From: Akebia trifoliata
Taxonomy: Eukaryota > Streptophyta > Magnoliopsida > Ranunculales > Lardizabalaceae
NCBI GenBank assembly: GCA_017979445.1
Contig: CM030714.1
Location: 1,984,001-2,048,000, forward strand
DNA length: 64,000 nt
Direction: 5' to 3'
Shown: positions 28,599 through 42,138 of the stretch, piece after piece
How the letters are laid out: each line of letters begins with the position of its first letter
Numbering within the stretch: the first letter of the stretch is position 1
Made by a program: the position numbers and the translations under genes
The notes under the pieces: model-generated
Seen by the model: the letters and a program-made list of their open reading frames with translations, nothing else
What the model was told of the DNA's origin: nothing
Database searches by the model: none

Positions 28599-31500
28599 TT
28601 CAAGACTTGACAACGAGAATTGTAAGGCCATTCAAATATCATAAAATTTGAATATCAAATATTTGGGTTTCGATAAATGAATTCTAAGTCCATTCAAATC
28701 TATTCATAACCACATCTTAGGTTATTGCAATAATGCTTGTATATATATATTCATGTTCGTTTGGATCTGCTTATTGTTTTTATGAGACTTTCAAATTGAA
28801 TATTTAGTAATTGGGATTGTAATTGACATTTTTTTTTTTACGTGTCATTAGTTTATTTGCATATTGGATAACTCATAAATCCGACAAAAATAATTATTCC
28901 ACGTGACATATTAAGATTGAGATAAAAGGATTTTGTGGTTTGGATCCATAAAATTCAGATCGCTGGGCCCCAAACGGATGGAAGTATCAACAACCATCAA
29001 ATCATGTTTCAACTCTTTTCTGTGTTACCCTGTTAAGCAAGCAAAACAACGTGTCAAAAAAAGAAGCCAAAGCTGAGAGAATTTTATTTGACGAGGGTTT
29101 GATAAAATAAAACTGACGGTGAAGACAAAACGACAATTTTGTCCATCTCTCGCCTCGTCTGAAAGGAGCGTTGTTCTTATAATAAAGGAAAATGCTGAAA
29201 TGACACAAAGCATTTACGTGGTCTTAGGGTATAAAAAATATTCATGATTTTTCTTTGAATTATAAATTCCTGCCACATATATGATTTTCAAGTCCATATC
29301 TCGCTTCGCCTCGATCTGCGTCAATTTTGGCCCTTAAAATTACGGGTGCAATTTGACTCAGTTTGGTTGGGTTTGAGGTCAAATTGGAATCGAATCGACA
29401 TTTAAGTCGATTCCACTAAATAAGAATCATAATCAAATCAAATTTCATTAAAACCAAACTGAATTAAAGTTGATTTGGTTTGGTTCGCTTTGGTTCTATG
29501 GATTGTCAATTTTTTATAAATTATAAGTAATATTTTTTAATGAAAAAATAAACATAAAATTTTATATAATAAATCACAAATCTATCCATAAAAAATCATT
29601 AGTTTATCCATAAAAGATCACTAATCCATATCCTTACTCCTAAATAATTTATAATAATTATTATATACATATATATTTATTTATTGCATAGGGGGTTGAT
29701 TCTCAGTTTGTGTTTCAGTTCTATACAAGCTTCATCCAAGAATCGAATTAAATTGATCAATTTTCCTTTTTCGTAACCTGGAATCAAACCAAATTCCAAT
29801 AGTTTTCAGTGTGAAATTTAAACAATAAAGAGCCATTTGGTTTGGATTCTAGGCTCCAATTTTTTATTTTATTTTATTTTTTGTTGCATGATCTGGTTTT
29901 AGACTCCAACAGTACATTTGATGCAGATTATAGATGGGATTCTCCGATATTTAGAAAAAAAAAATAGACAATATATATGGGATTTTGAATTATGTTTCAT
30001 GTGCTAAAATGATGATGTGCAATTAGTTATTCATATCACAACCATAGAACATAATCATAAAAATGAAATTATAATCCTATCAATAACAAAAAGTCTTATC
30101 TAAAAAATTTGGAGTCAGCAAAAAAAAATCATATTCCACCATTCCACTTTATTTAGAGTAGGGTGCAACTTGATTCGGATTGGTTTAGTTTAGAGCAAAA
30201 TCAGAACCGAATCAACCAAAGTCGATTCTATTATATAAGAACCAAAGCCAAACCGAATTGATCTAAAACCCAAACCGACCTTAATTCGGTTCGGTTCTAT
30301 GGGTTGCCAAAAAACTTCTTAAACAAATGTTTTTAGGGACTGTTGTAACACTAAATCCACATTTTTGTTAGGGACTATTTTAATGATGCCAAAGAAATCT
30401 GACTTTTGGATGCTTCTTGGATGGTAACATCAGGTTTTTCTTAGAGTGTTTGTTGTATAAAAAAATGGGATTTTATGTCACCATAAAACAAATATATGGG
30501 GTTAGTGTTGGTGCTAAAAAAAGTGGTGTTTTGATTGATAATATATACATCTAAAAACAAAATTTTGGGGATGTTAAAATGGTGCAAAACTCAGATTTTT
30601 TGGGGTGCAAAAGGTTGATTTTATGTCGATCGGTTTGTGGATTCATATACTAATTTTGTGAAACTATTCTAAGGGGGTAATAATTGAGTTCGTGGGATCA
30701 TTTTGGTTGTGTAAAAATCAATTTGGATGTATTGTTTTGGTGCCTAAAACTCAATTTTTTTTTTTTTTTTTTTTTTGTGCAACAACACTAAGGTTAGAAA
30801 CTGATTTTGTGGGGATTGGTTTAATGCTACGAAACAGAAATTCTTGGGACTATTTTAGTGCTATGGAAAATATTTTTGGGACTGTTTTTTCTAATTAATT
30901 ATATATGTGAGAGAAAGAGAGAGAAAGACAATCACAACTCAGCCTTGCAAGAGACAAGAGAGAGGGATGACCAGTCGATCACCAAAGTTGAGAGGTAGCC
31001 TGTAGCTCGTAGTCGCACCTCAGCCTTGCAAGTTGCAAGAAACGAGAGAGATAGAGAGATAGAGAGAGAGGTAGGGATGGCTTACCAACCGTCGGAGTTG
31101 AGAAGCAGCCCACAGCTACACTTCAACTGCAAGATACGAGAGAAGAGAGGAGAGAGAGAGAGTAGAGGAGGGAAAGAAAGAAAGGGACATCTCCTTATTC
31201 CTTAAGGTTTTGACAAAAAATTATATTTTATTTTAAAATAACATGTTGGTTAAGTTATTTACAAAACTTGAAAATGACTTAAAATTAGTGAGTTTGGGTC
31301 ATAATAGTGTCAAACCGTCTAACATGATTATTAAATGAATTGGGCCCTGGTTAGGGGCATCAACCTGCTTAATCTATTTTAACACATTTAGGGTTTGTTT
31401 TTTACAGAAACTATCTCCAGCTCTAGAAGTTGTCTTTTGGAAAGAAAAAGTAGAAACCTAGAACTTAAAAAGCTATATCCAACAAAATCTTGTTCGTTAT

Positions 31501-31859
31501 AAAAGCACATAAACTAAAAATTGATGTTCGTTTGACAGTTTTTTATTATTGGATTCTAGTAGTAAAATGACTAGAATACCTTTAATGCTAATAATGCACA
31601 AAAAAATGACAACTCTACCTTAATAATATATTTAATTACACACTATTATATATATATAATAAAATTTATATTAAAAATTTATAATAATTATTATTTTTAA
31701 TTTAAATAAATTTATAAATTTTATAATTCTATTGAAATTTCGACAGCATCTTCTCTTAAAAATAAATATTTAAAATTTTTTAATAAAGAAAATACCTGCA
31801 TAATACACAATCCAATATTCACATAAAGATGAATGGTATTTTGATAATAAAGTAGTAAT

Positions 31860-32180
31860 AATAAATTGCTTTTGGTCTTGGTAGTAAAGATGAAGGGTAT
31901 TTTGATAGTAATTCCCTTTTGGAAGATGAAGGGTATTTTAGTAATCCCCTTTTATTTTTTAAGATTAAGTTTGGTTAGAAATTTAATTAAAGATGAAATA
32001 TATTTAAATAAAGACGATTGGTATTTTGGAAAATGAAGGATATTTTGGTAATTTCATTTTATTTTTAAGGTTAAGTTTGATTAAAAATTTGATTAAGGAT
32101 GAAGGGTATTTTGATAATCTCATTTTATTTTTAAGGTTAAATTTGATTGAAAATTTGATTAAAATAAAGGGTATTTTTGT
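31860..32180. repeat. Imperfect tandem repeat in copy B
   Basis: Successive units of about 60-70 bp contain 'gatgaagggtattttg.taat' and 'ttttatttttaaggttaag'. The open frame 32026-32343 crosses it and is a by-product of the repeat. Confidence 0.6.
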
Positions 32181-32551
32181 AACTATACTTGAGTCATTTT
32201 ACGTTTTTGACTTCAAGCAAAAGTCATTTGAAGAAGTCCCTCTTGGACTAATTCCATTAAGAGATGTTTTAGACTTTCATTTGAAATCTGTGAGAGCAAA
32301 AAAAAATCTAAACGAACATCATTCATCTGACTTTTTTAGTTAAAAAAAAAAAAAAAAAAAACTGACTCCTAAAACTTAAACAAATAGGCCTTTAGTTATT
32401 TTTTCATCAAAGTATAGTTTTAAATATATAAAAATTATCTAATAATTTTTTAAATGACCCATTTTTTGCTAGAGTTTCCTAGAGCCTTTTCATAATACTT
32501 TTTTTTATTTCAAACTCTATAAAATATAGAGGATGTTTTAAAAAAAATGTA

Positions 32552-33377
32552 TATAATTAATGATTAAGCTTCTAGTTTGAGAAAGAAAAAAAAAAATATT
32601 TTATTTATTTATTTATTTCTCATCCCTTTAATTGGTTGTGATACAATTTTTTTTTTTTTTAAATAGAATTTATGTTTTGTGATACTTAATTTATCTTGGT
32701 GACATTGGTTTATGATTGTGTGATTTTTTTTTAATAATGGTATTTTTTATTTTTGATGGTGAAAATAAAATTTATTTTTTCTAATAAATATTAGAATTTA
32801 TTAAACATGTTATATATGAATGGGTTAGTTTATACCAATTTATAAATTAATTGGATTTGATTTAAGTTTTTGCACCATTATTAAATGGGTCAGTTTGGGT
32901 TTGATAGATTTTCATAATACGCTAACCTCAACACGACTAGACCCACCCCTAGTTTTGCCATTTATAATTAATGATTAAGCTTCTAGTTTGAGAAAGAAAA
33001 AAAAAATACTTTATTTATTTATTTATTTCTCGTCCCTTTAATTGGTTGTGATACAATTTTTTTTTTTTTTAAACAGAATTTATGTTTTGTGATACTTAAT
33101 TTATCTTGGTAGACATTGGTTTATGATTGTGTGATTTTATTTTTAATAATGGTATTTTTATTTTTGATGGTGAAAATAAAATTTATTTTTTCTAATAAAT
33201 ATTAGAATTTTATTAAACATGTTATATATGAATTGGCTTAGTTATACCAATTTATAAATTAATTGGATTTGAATTTAAGTTTTTGCACCATTATTAAATG
33301 GGTCAAGTTTGGGTTTGATAGATTTTCATAATACGCTAACCTCAACACGACTAGACCCACCCTAGTTTTGCCATTAT
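32552..33377. repeat. Direct tandem duplication, period about 411 bp
   Basis: The block from tataattaatgattaagctt at 32552 repeats nearly identically from 32963 and ends near 33377. Copy C has one unit (about 49195-49620), so the duplication is private to copy B. Differences between the units are few, so it is recent. Confidence 0.85.
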
Positions 33378-33440
33378 AATTTTTTTTTAATAAAGTAAGA
33401 ATGTATTAAAGTAGTAGAAGAAAGATATATATATATATAT

Positions 33441-33734
33441 AGTTTTCGGAATGAGCTGATTTTTGGTGAGGAGATCATCCTCACCAAAATCAGCTCATTC
33501 CAAAACTTCTAACCCCATCAAAATTGATTTACAAAAAGTGGACGGTCCACGATTTTTCAACGTGTAAACATGGGGCTAAATTTCGGAATGGGCTGATTTT
33601 TGGGGAGGATGATCTTCTAATCATAGAGATCATCCTCACCAAAAATCAGCTCATTCCAAAACTTCTAACCCATGTAGGACAAAAAAACGTTTGTTAAAGT
33701 GTGTGGTAAAACTTCTGGGTGCTGAACATTTCCC
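33441..33734. mobile_element. Nested-hairpin MITE, type 1, left end missing
   Basis: It starts inside the first hairpin directly after a TA tract and ends with the complement of GGGAAATGTTCAGCACCC, followed by TA repeats. Confidence 0.7.
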
Positions 33735-33745
33735 TATATATATAT

Positions 33746-34082
33746 GGGTAGTGTTCAAGGGCAAACTTTTTAGCAAACTTTTTGGCAAAACATTTTTCAA
33801 AACATGGGTTAGAGGTTTTGGAATGGGCTGATTTTTGGTGAGGATGATCTCTACGGTGAGTAGATCATCCTCACCAAAAAATCAGCCCATTCCAAAACTT
33901 CTAACCCTTGTTTACCAGTTGAAAAATCATGGACCGTCCATTTTTGTAAACTGTTTTTGATGGGGTTAGAAGTTTTGGAATGGGCTGATTTTTGGTGATG
34001 ATGATCTCCTCACCATAGAGATCATCATCACCAAAAATCAGCCCATTCCAAAATCTCTAACTCCCAAAAAAGTTTGCTATTG

Positions 34083-34085
<3 letters not shown>
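33746..34085. mobile_element. Nested-hairpin MITE, type 3
   Basis: Terminal module GGGTAGTGTTCAAGGGCAAA on the left; the right end carries complementary 'aaaaagtttgc' and 'ttggcc'. The two internal hairpins match type 1. It is followed by a (TA)n tract of about 40 bases (34085-34125). Confidence 0.7.
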
Positions 34086-34129
<44 letters not shown>

Positions 34130-34564
34130 TACATAAAGATAAATAGTTTGATTCGATTCTATGCAAGTTTGATTCGAGAATCGAACTAAATTGATCGATT
34201 TTCCATTTTCTTTACTCGGAACCAAATTGCAACTTGTTCTAAGCCGAACCAAACCAATAGCTTTATTGATTTGGTTCGATTCTTGATTTAAACTGGACCA
34301 AGTTGCATACATATATACCTTTACGAGAGGTAAGCGCAATTTCAGAGAAGTAGTGATAATATGACCCCATAACAAATGCCCCCATCATAGAACCGTTCAT
34401 CATTTGCCTTGAGATACACAAGAAAAAGATGTATGATTATGCGTATCTCAATGCAAATGAACTATTATTCTGTGACCCCTGTTAGAAACTCATTACACAT
34501 TTCACATTTCAGAATGTTACGGGTCAACATGGAATTATAAAAAATTACGAGGGGTCAAAATGTA

Positions 34565-34829
34565 ATTACTTAATGTCATAAACTCATAATATATGGTTCT
34601 CTCCCTTATAGAATTTAAAATACCGTGGAAGTTCGTAAATATAAACATAAGGCAGGGGCATTATAGTCATGAAATATCATTAACGAATCTCGCTAGTACC
34701 GCCAGATCCCATTTCAAAAAAATTCAAAACTCGCTCATCCCCGTCCACCCACCACGTTTGTTCCTCCACGAACCCTAACACAGTTAAACTCAGATTTACA
34801 GAAAAAAAAAACCCCAAAAGTTCAGAAAC

Positions 34830-34860
<31 letters not shown>

Positions 34861-34996
34861 CTTTAAAATTAAATTTCTTTGTTAGATTCTTCTTCTCGAT
34901 CGTCTCTCTCTTCTTCTGATTACTTCAATTGCAATTCATGGACCCACATCTGTAATTCCATCTCTAAATCCCTATATCTCACTCTCTGTTCTTCAA
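34565..34996 (+). promoter_or_regulatory. 5' region of kinesin copy B, matching the copy C promoter region
   Basis: The sequence is nearly collinear with 51023-51447 in front of the intact gene. It includes a GA microsatellite (about 34838-34860) and a CT-rich leader just before the start codon. Transcription start sites cannot be placed. It now sits in front of a pseudogene. Confidence 0.4.
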
Positions 34997-36145
34997 ATGT
35001 CTTCTAGAAATCAGAATAAATCCCCTACAAGCATCAACAATCCTTCTCGAAGTCCATCAAATGTAAGGTCTCCCTTTTATACTTTTTCTTCTACGATTAG
35101 GGTGGGTTTTGAGATTTTCAGTCTTTATTTTTTTTCAAATTTTTTGGGGATAGATTTGGTTTTGATTGTTATTGATTTTGCAGAAGAAAGACGGTGTTGA
35201 TGATATTCCTTTAGATAAGCGTCGAAAAATCGGAGGTGGGAAGATGGTTGGACAAGCGAATCCTGGCCGTACACGTCAGGCATTTTCAGTGATGAATGTT
35301 GGTCAAGATCTCTCCATGAGAGTAAATTCTTCCAATAATGGTAGCTCTGAGTGTGGTGGGATCGAGTTTACGAAGGAAGAAGTTGAAGCGCTCTTGAATG
35401 AAAAGATGAAGGGGAAGAACAAGTTCGATTACAAGGTTTGTCTACGTCAGAACCCTAATTTTGTTTAATTTAGTTTTGTATCTTATAATTGGTTTAATTT
35501 TTTTAGGTTTTTCATCTTTGCAGGGAAATTCTGAGCAGATGACAAAGTATATAAAGAAATTGAGGCTCTGCATCCAATAAGAATAAATTATCAAAATGGT
35601 AGATTTTTAGAAATTATTTACCAAATAATACACTATTCAAAATATTTCCAAAAAATGTAAAATTTACTTTTTTCAAAAATAATTTGTTTCTAAAAATGGT
35701 AAAAACAGTAGAAACATTAAATTGTGTACTAAAATATTCTTTTTTGTTTTAAGTGTGCATTTACACTTCTAACCCTCACAATAACATAAAATCCAAAAAA
35801 AATTTGAGAAATAGTTGAACTTCATCTTCTTCACCTCTCAAATCCAAAAAAATGAAAAAAAAATGTAGGAATAACTCTCTTGATCGACGGTTAAAATAGG
35901 AGAAATTCTCAACTTCGTTTTCTCCATCTCTCAAATTCATAAATGTATTTGGATTTACTCGTCAAATTCCGTACCATCTCCACAACAAAGAGAGATAGAG
36001 AAGACTTATATCGAAACTATTCTCACAATCTCCACAAAGTAAAAAGACAAAGATAAAAAAATTTACAAATTTCTCACAATCTCCACAACGGAAAAAAACA
36101 CACAGAGAGGGAAAGTTGCAAGCTTTTTAGTATCTCCCCAATGTC

Positions 36146-36192
<47 letters not shown>

Positions 36193-36194
<2 letters not shown>

Positions 36195-36568
36195 GTCCCG
36201 TTCAGCACCCTAAGTTTTACCACACACTTTAACAAACGCGTTTTGTCCTATATGGGTTAGAAGTTTCGGAATGGGCTGATTTTTGTGAGGATGATCTCTA
36301 TGGTGAGGAGATCATCCTCACCAAAAATCAGCTCATTCCAAAACTTCTAACCCCATCAAAAATGATTTACAAAAAATGGATGGTCCACGATTTTTCAACT
36401 TGTAAACATGGGGCTAAACATTTCGGAATGGGCTGATTTTTGGGGAGGATGATCTTCTAATCATAGAGATCATCCTCACCAAAAATCAGCCCATTCCAAA
36501 ACTTCTAACTCATGTAAGACAAAAAACGTTGTTAAAGTGTGTGGTAAAACTTAGGGTGCTGAACATTT

Positions 36569-36571
<3 letters not shown>
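36193..36571. mobile_element. Nested-hairpin MITE, type 1
   Basis: It begins GGGTCCCGTTCAGCACCC and ends with the complement of GGAAATGTTCAGCACCC, opposite in orientation to the copy at 24352. A (TA)n tract precedes it (about 36149-36192) and another follows. Confidence 0.75.
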
Positions 36572-36601
<30 letters not shown>

Positions 36602-36603
<2 letters not shown>

Positions 36604-37008
36604 ATCAGGTTCAAGGGCCATATGAGAAAACATATAAGAAAACTTTCGTTTTTCAAAATAAGGGTTAGAGGTTTTGGATTGAGCTGATTTTTGCAAGGAT
36701 GGTCACTATGATGAGAAGATCATCCTCACAAAAAATCAGCTCAATCAGAAATTTCTAAATCCATCAAAAGTGATTTACAAATTAGTGATAAAAATTGGTA
36801 AAAAATCGACGGTCCACATTCTAAATCACTTTTAATGGGGTTAGAAGTTTCAGATTGGGCTGATTTTTTTTTGAATGACCTTCCCATCATAGAGATCATC
36901 CTCACAAAAAATCAGCTCAATCCAAAATTTCTAACCCATATTTTAAAATTATATTAACCGTCGAAAGTTTTCTTATATGTTTTCTCATATGGCCCTTGAA
37001 CCTGACCC
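36602..37008. mobile_element. Nested-hairpin MITE, type 2
   Basis: Termini GGATCAGGTTCAAGGGCCAT and the complement of GGGTCAGGTTCAAGGGCCAT, about 24-bp near-perfect inverted ends. TA repeats lie on both sides. The two internal hairpins carry the common core. Confidence 0.78.
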
Positions 37009-38799
37009 ATATATATATATATATAGAAAGAGAGAGAGAGAGAATCTCCCCAATGCCCCAATAGAGAGAGAGAGAGAGAGAACTTGCATATCTCTTGACG
37101 TCTTCGACCTCTTCCACAATGAAAATCCATTAGAGATGAAACAGACCTCTATTAATGAAAAGAAGAGGATAAATTTATAATTTTAGTCTAAATTAATAAA
37201 AGGGTATTTTCAGAAGAATTTTTTTTAATTTACTGTTTTTACCGATTTGGTAAAAAATATTAATTCCGAAAATGATGAACAATGTACCGTTTTGGTAAAT
37301 AAACAAAAAGTTGTGCATGTTTTGGTAAATCTGCCTTTCAAGAACTTGAACGAAGCAATCTCCTTGAACAGGAAAAGCTTCGAAATTTGTTGGAATCTTC
37401 CGAGAGAAAATGCTTAAGAACTTGTAATTTATAATTTCGTCCTCCTTGATAGGAAATAGGGTCAAGGCAGGATTTTGAAAGAAATCCATTGGTGTTAAAT
37501 TGATCTGCTTGTTTTGTTTCTACTTGATTAGAGGTGCAAACGAAACACAAAATAGATGATATGGACACGGTAATTGTGGAGTTGAGGAAAAATGTGCTTG
37601 TTTAGAAGAGAAACTTGCAAAGGTTGAATCCGAAAAGTTGTTAAGATAGACAGTCTCAAGCTTTTCCTTTTATAGTTGAAAATTATTGAATTTCAGTTCT
37701 CAATTTATTTGATTGTTAATGCTTCTAAACTGTTTCTTCTCCTAACTCCTAATATGAAAATCAGACTGCAATTGATTCCTATAAAAGTGAGAAAGAAGCT
37801 AGAGTTGCTGTTGAGGGAAATCTAGCTTCTTTGGCAGTAGAGCTTGGAAGAGCTCAGCAAGAACTAAAAAGCGCCAATCAAAGGGTAACATTAAATATGC
37901 AATTCCTGTTGTTTAATCGTTTATTCTTCTGTTTATTAAAAAAAACTTCCGTATTCTGTAGATAGAGTCTCTTAATGCTACATACAGGAATTCACAGGAG
38001 TATAACACGAGTTTACAGCAATACAGCAGAAGACTTCGGATGGACTGTGAGACATATAAGAAGAACCTTGAGTGTCTGGAGCAGGAGAAAGCTGTAATTG
38101 CGGAGAATCTCAGCACCTTAAGGGGGTGATATAATTTGTTGCAGGACGAATTATCTTCATACCGAGTATATCTCTGTGTTTTAATTCATTTACTGTTTTT
38201 TTCCATACTCTACTTCTCTACATTTTTTATATCAAGAATCCTGCATTAGATTTCTGTATCTCCAAGTCCTCGATAGCGATTATATTTTGAACTGTTGGAA
38301 TTGTAGAGATGAAACTAGAACATAAAAAAGGGATGGATGAACTCATATGGTTGAAAGACAAGATGGATTGTTGGGTGAGTGATTGCCTCATCTTCAAAGG
38401 TTGGGTGCTTGAGATACCTGAATTATGGTAGAGTTGATAGGTGCGTAGGTTTTGGATGAATGTAGGATAAGGAGATTGCTTAGGATGACCAGTGTTTCCT
38501 GAAATAGACGGTAAATGGTTCCCCCTTTGTATCTTTTTACTCCTAGAGATTAAGGGGTAAGTGTGGAAGGTATGCTGATGATGGTGGTTGCAGAGAATGG
38601 TAGGTCAGTGGGGGTTTTGGTTACTAACTTTCTATTGTGTCTATAACAGTGGGATAGTACACCACAAGGTAGGCGTAACATGCATCGTTGCTAAAGGGCC
38701 TGAAATAACGCAGTTTATGCTGGTCCTTCTCACCAATCATAGCCATTAGTATCAATTATTTGTGTTAAAAAATATCAATATCATGGTTCAAAGGGTCTA

Positions 38800-39130
38800 G
38801 ATGGGATTATAATGTTGGTTAGGGGACACAAGTTTTTGACTAATCTTTTTAAAACCTTTTTCTTATTGTCTTTCTTCCAAAATAGTGGACCCTTTAAAGG
38901 CTTCTGTAGTCCTCAAGTTGATTGTCTCATCCCATTTCATTTTTCCCTTTTACTTGATTCTTTATGTATAATCTTGATTCAACATTGGGAGAAGTTCTGT
39001 AGTTTCTCTTCTTAAATTTGCCGATGATTTCATCATTATGATTTATAAGAGTAGTCCTTCCTTTAGAGAAGACAGGTTTTCCACATGCAAGACTTTTTTG
39101 AAACTTCTCCATTACCAGGTCCTAAAGATT
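38800..39130 (+). mobile_element. LINE reverse-transcriptase relic in intron 6 of kinesin copy B
   Basis: The frame gives [20 protein letters not shown], which aligns with the plant LINE pattern GFFxSQRGLRQGDPLSPFLF. It is followed after a frame break by [14 protein letters not shown], corresponding to the catalytic FADD box. Stops follow. The same relic is in copy C (53500-53790), so it predates the duplication. Assigned by motif order only. Confidence 0.5.
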
Positions 39131-40073
39131 GATTGTGTTAAGATTACTTATAGGTAAACCTACTTGCACTGTAACTTATTATTGAAGGCCATCAATGTTT
39201 CTCCTTTAACGTGGATACCTGCATACTACTCATGCTTTGGCACACCTTAAAACATGTGACAATTTCGACACACTTTAGTTCTATGATAAATAGATTCTAA
39301 TCAAAGGGTGAAGCACCTGTGTTAATTTCCAATACTTCATCATTGACTCTAGTGTGGTGCTTTTGGGGATTTTCTCACCTTATAGTAAGAGATTGGTTAG
39401 CATTTATCTTCCTTTTGGGTTCTGTCCTGTCCAATCTAAATAGTTGAAGCAAATATACCACTAAACATAATTTTTTTGGTTTTTTTTTTAATAGTGCACA
39501 TTTTAGTTGTAGCCTGTAGGCTATTTTTTTAATCTTATCTTCTCATATTCCATAACTGACATCTTTTTAGCTGCATGGTGTTATTTTCTTAGGCTTCTCG
39601 GGATGAAGCTTCCAAGCAGAAGGAAGGATTAATAAATGAAGTGGGATGTCTAAGGGTCGAGATTCAACAAATAAGAGATGATCGAGATTGTAACCAATCA
39701 CTCGTGCTGAATTTAACAGCAGAAGTAGCAAAGTACAAAGAAAGTGCTGGGAAATCCTTTGCTGAGGTGGATAACCTAACAATGAAAGCAAATGCTCTTG
39801 AGGTTTGTCGGTAACATAAATGCCCCCCCCCCCCCAACCCCTCTTAAAATTTTCTTGAATTGGTGAATTTATGATATTTTGCTGTCTTTTGCAGGAGACA
39901 TGTTCTTCTTAGAGGGAGCAGTTACAGCTATTGCAGAACCAGGTTGCGGCTGTAAACGAAAAATTAAAGGTAATGCCCACATTTAGGAAATTTATTGTTG
40001 ATTGAATAATACGTGTAATGGATTTGGTAGTTGAATATATGTGCAATGGATTATATATGTATGTCCGACAATA

Positions 40074-40257
40074 GGGAGCCAACATTGTTGTCCTATATGG
40101 GTTAGAAGTTTCGGAATGTGCTGATTTTTTGTGAGGATTCTCTATGGTGAGGGGATCATTTTAAAAAAAATCAGCCCATTCCGAAACGTCTAACTCGTAT
40201 AGGACAATTTTTGTCTCTCAATGTTGGCTCCCTAATGTTGGCTGCCGAACGGGACCC
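40074..40257. mobile_element. Short single-hairpin MITE in intron 8 of kinesin copy B
   Basis: Termini GGGAGCCAACATTGTTGTCC and the complementary GGACAATTTTTGTCTC, ending GAACGGGACCC. One copy of the hairpin core lies inside. A matching element lies at the same intron position in copy C (54733-54902), so it predates the duplication. Confidence 0.6.
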
Positions 40258-42138
40258 TTTATATATATAATGGATGTTCTTAAGTGCTGCATAACCATTT
40301 TTCTTGTGTGGATATTAGTGCATAACTAACTATATAATAGTGCCGATTGAAGTTGATGTGCGCTTACTCTCTTTAGGTGGCTGATTTAACCACTATGGAG
40401 GCAATGACAGAATTTCAAGGGCAGAAGAGAATCATCCAAGACTTACAAAATCGACTAGCAGATGCAGAGGTCCAAATCATTGAGGGAGATAAGCTGCGTA
40501 AAAAGCTGCATAATACAATACTGGTAGCGCTTTTATGCTTGCAGTTGGTGCTGGTGGTCTAATAAATTTCTGTGGCACTAAACTATATCTAAATTGCAGG
40601 AGCTTAAAGGCAACATCCGTGTGTTCTGCAGAGTGCGGCCCTTATTACCTGACGATGGTGGTGGCAAAGAAACCCCAGTTGTCGGTTATCCTACTTCAAC
40701 AGAATCTCTTGGGCAATGCATTGACTTGTTACAAAGTGGTAATCTTTATTCTGATATATCTGGTATTCTCCAGTATAAGCAATTGTTGTTAAGTTTCATG
40801 AAATCTTCATAAAACTTGAATTGATTGTGTTGTGGTTTATTTTGGTCTCATCATAATTAGAATATGAGCTACTCATACACTATTCCATTGCTACCAGGAC
40901 AAAAGCATCAATTTACATTTGATCAAGTATTCATGCATGATTCTTCACAACAAGATGTTTTTGTGGAAATCTCGCAACTGGTTCAGAGTGCCCTTGATGG
41001 TATAAGGTGTGTTCCCTTACATATTACTCATTATTTTTAGCTGGCAAAAAATGAGAATAAAATGCCTGGTGTATCCATGCAGCTTATTTTTTTTAAAATT
41101 CTTTTTCTTCCTTATTTAGTTGTCTTGCTACTTCGGATAAATTTTCACACCCATTAAACTAGGGTAATTGGCATTTAAAGGGTGATTTTAGATGCAACAG
41201 GCACTCTATTTTTATTTATTTTTGGTATCAGTAATGCATATAAATATGAATTATACACCGAACAAAGTGACTTCTAAGACTTTTTAAGACCTTTATTGAA
41301 AATGTTCTTACATAAATTGGTAGGTGATATCGTAGCATGTTTGAACGAATCATCTAGTTGAGTGTGTTGTGGGGGGCTCAGGGGGGGGTTCATTAATATC
41401 GTGGATCTACAGTTACAGTAATGTGACTATGTTGCAATGGGTTCTTTGCTATTACTTTATTCAGCCAATGAGAATCCAGGGTTCTATGCTCTTTCTTTCT
41501 GAAATGGTTTGTAAAAATGATCTAAATTTGTAAATAAAGATGTTATAACATTTCTTTATGTACGGAGATTCCATCTTACCGAAGTTGGTTAGGCTTGTGG
41601 AATGTTGATACCATGACCATCAAAACCCATTTAACTTCTTTTAACTTCACCAAGGCACTAACCCACCCTAACCCTTGCTTGCCTAGCAAAAAAACAAAAA
41701 CATTTCTTTTTGTACAATATATGGATGGATATGATTTGTCTTGGTTTTTTGGCAGGTTTGTATTTTGGCTTATGGACAGACAGGTTCAGGAAAAACACAT
41801 ACCATGATGGGTAGGCCAGAAACTCCAGAGAAGAAAGGACTCATACCTCGTTCTTTGAACAGATATTCCAAAGTAGCCAATCCCTAGCATCCCAGGGCTG
41901 GAAGTACAAGATGCGGGTTACCCATTTAATATTTACAGTTGAATCTTTTTCTGTACATTTGATTAAATAAATGCATGCCTATGGTGTAGATATATTAATG
42001 CAGGTTACCTTTTTTTCTTTTAAAAATTTGTAGGCATCTATGTTGGAAATATATAACGAAACAATTCGCGATTTGTTATCAACAAATCGAGGGAGTATTT
42101 TAGACAATGGTGGGGCTGGAAAGCAATACACAATTAAA

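Larger units (their letters stand above)
35575..37335. mobile_element. 1.76-kb insertion in exon 3 of kinesin copy B
   Basis: Exon 3 reads up to CTCTGCATC at 35574 and resumes with TTTCAAGAAC at 37336; copy C is continuous there. The inserted DNA is AT-rich and contains two (TA)n-nested MITEs (36193-36571 and 36602-37008). The phrase TCTCCCCAATG(T/C)CCCAATA occurs at about 36136 and again at about 37045, bracketing the MITE pair. I see no clean terminal repeats or target duplication for the whole insert, so its class is unknown. Confidence 0.75.

Noticed and set aside
34028..34375. 115-codon frame on the minus strand
   Set aside because: It contains an IYIYIY stretch from a (TA)n tract and crosses a MITE end; an artefact.
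35166..35468. 100-codon frame at kinesin copy B exon 2 taken as a separate gene
   Set aside because: It is exon 2 read through into flanking introns; splice sites at 35184 and 35435 match copy C.
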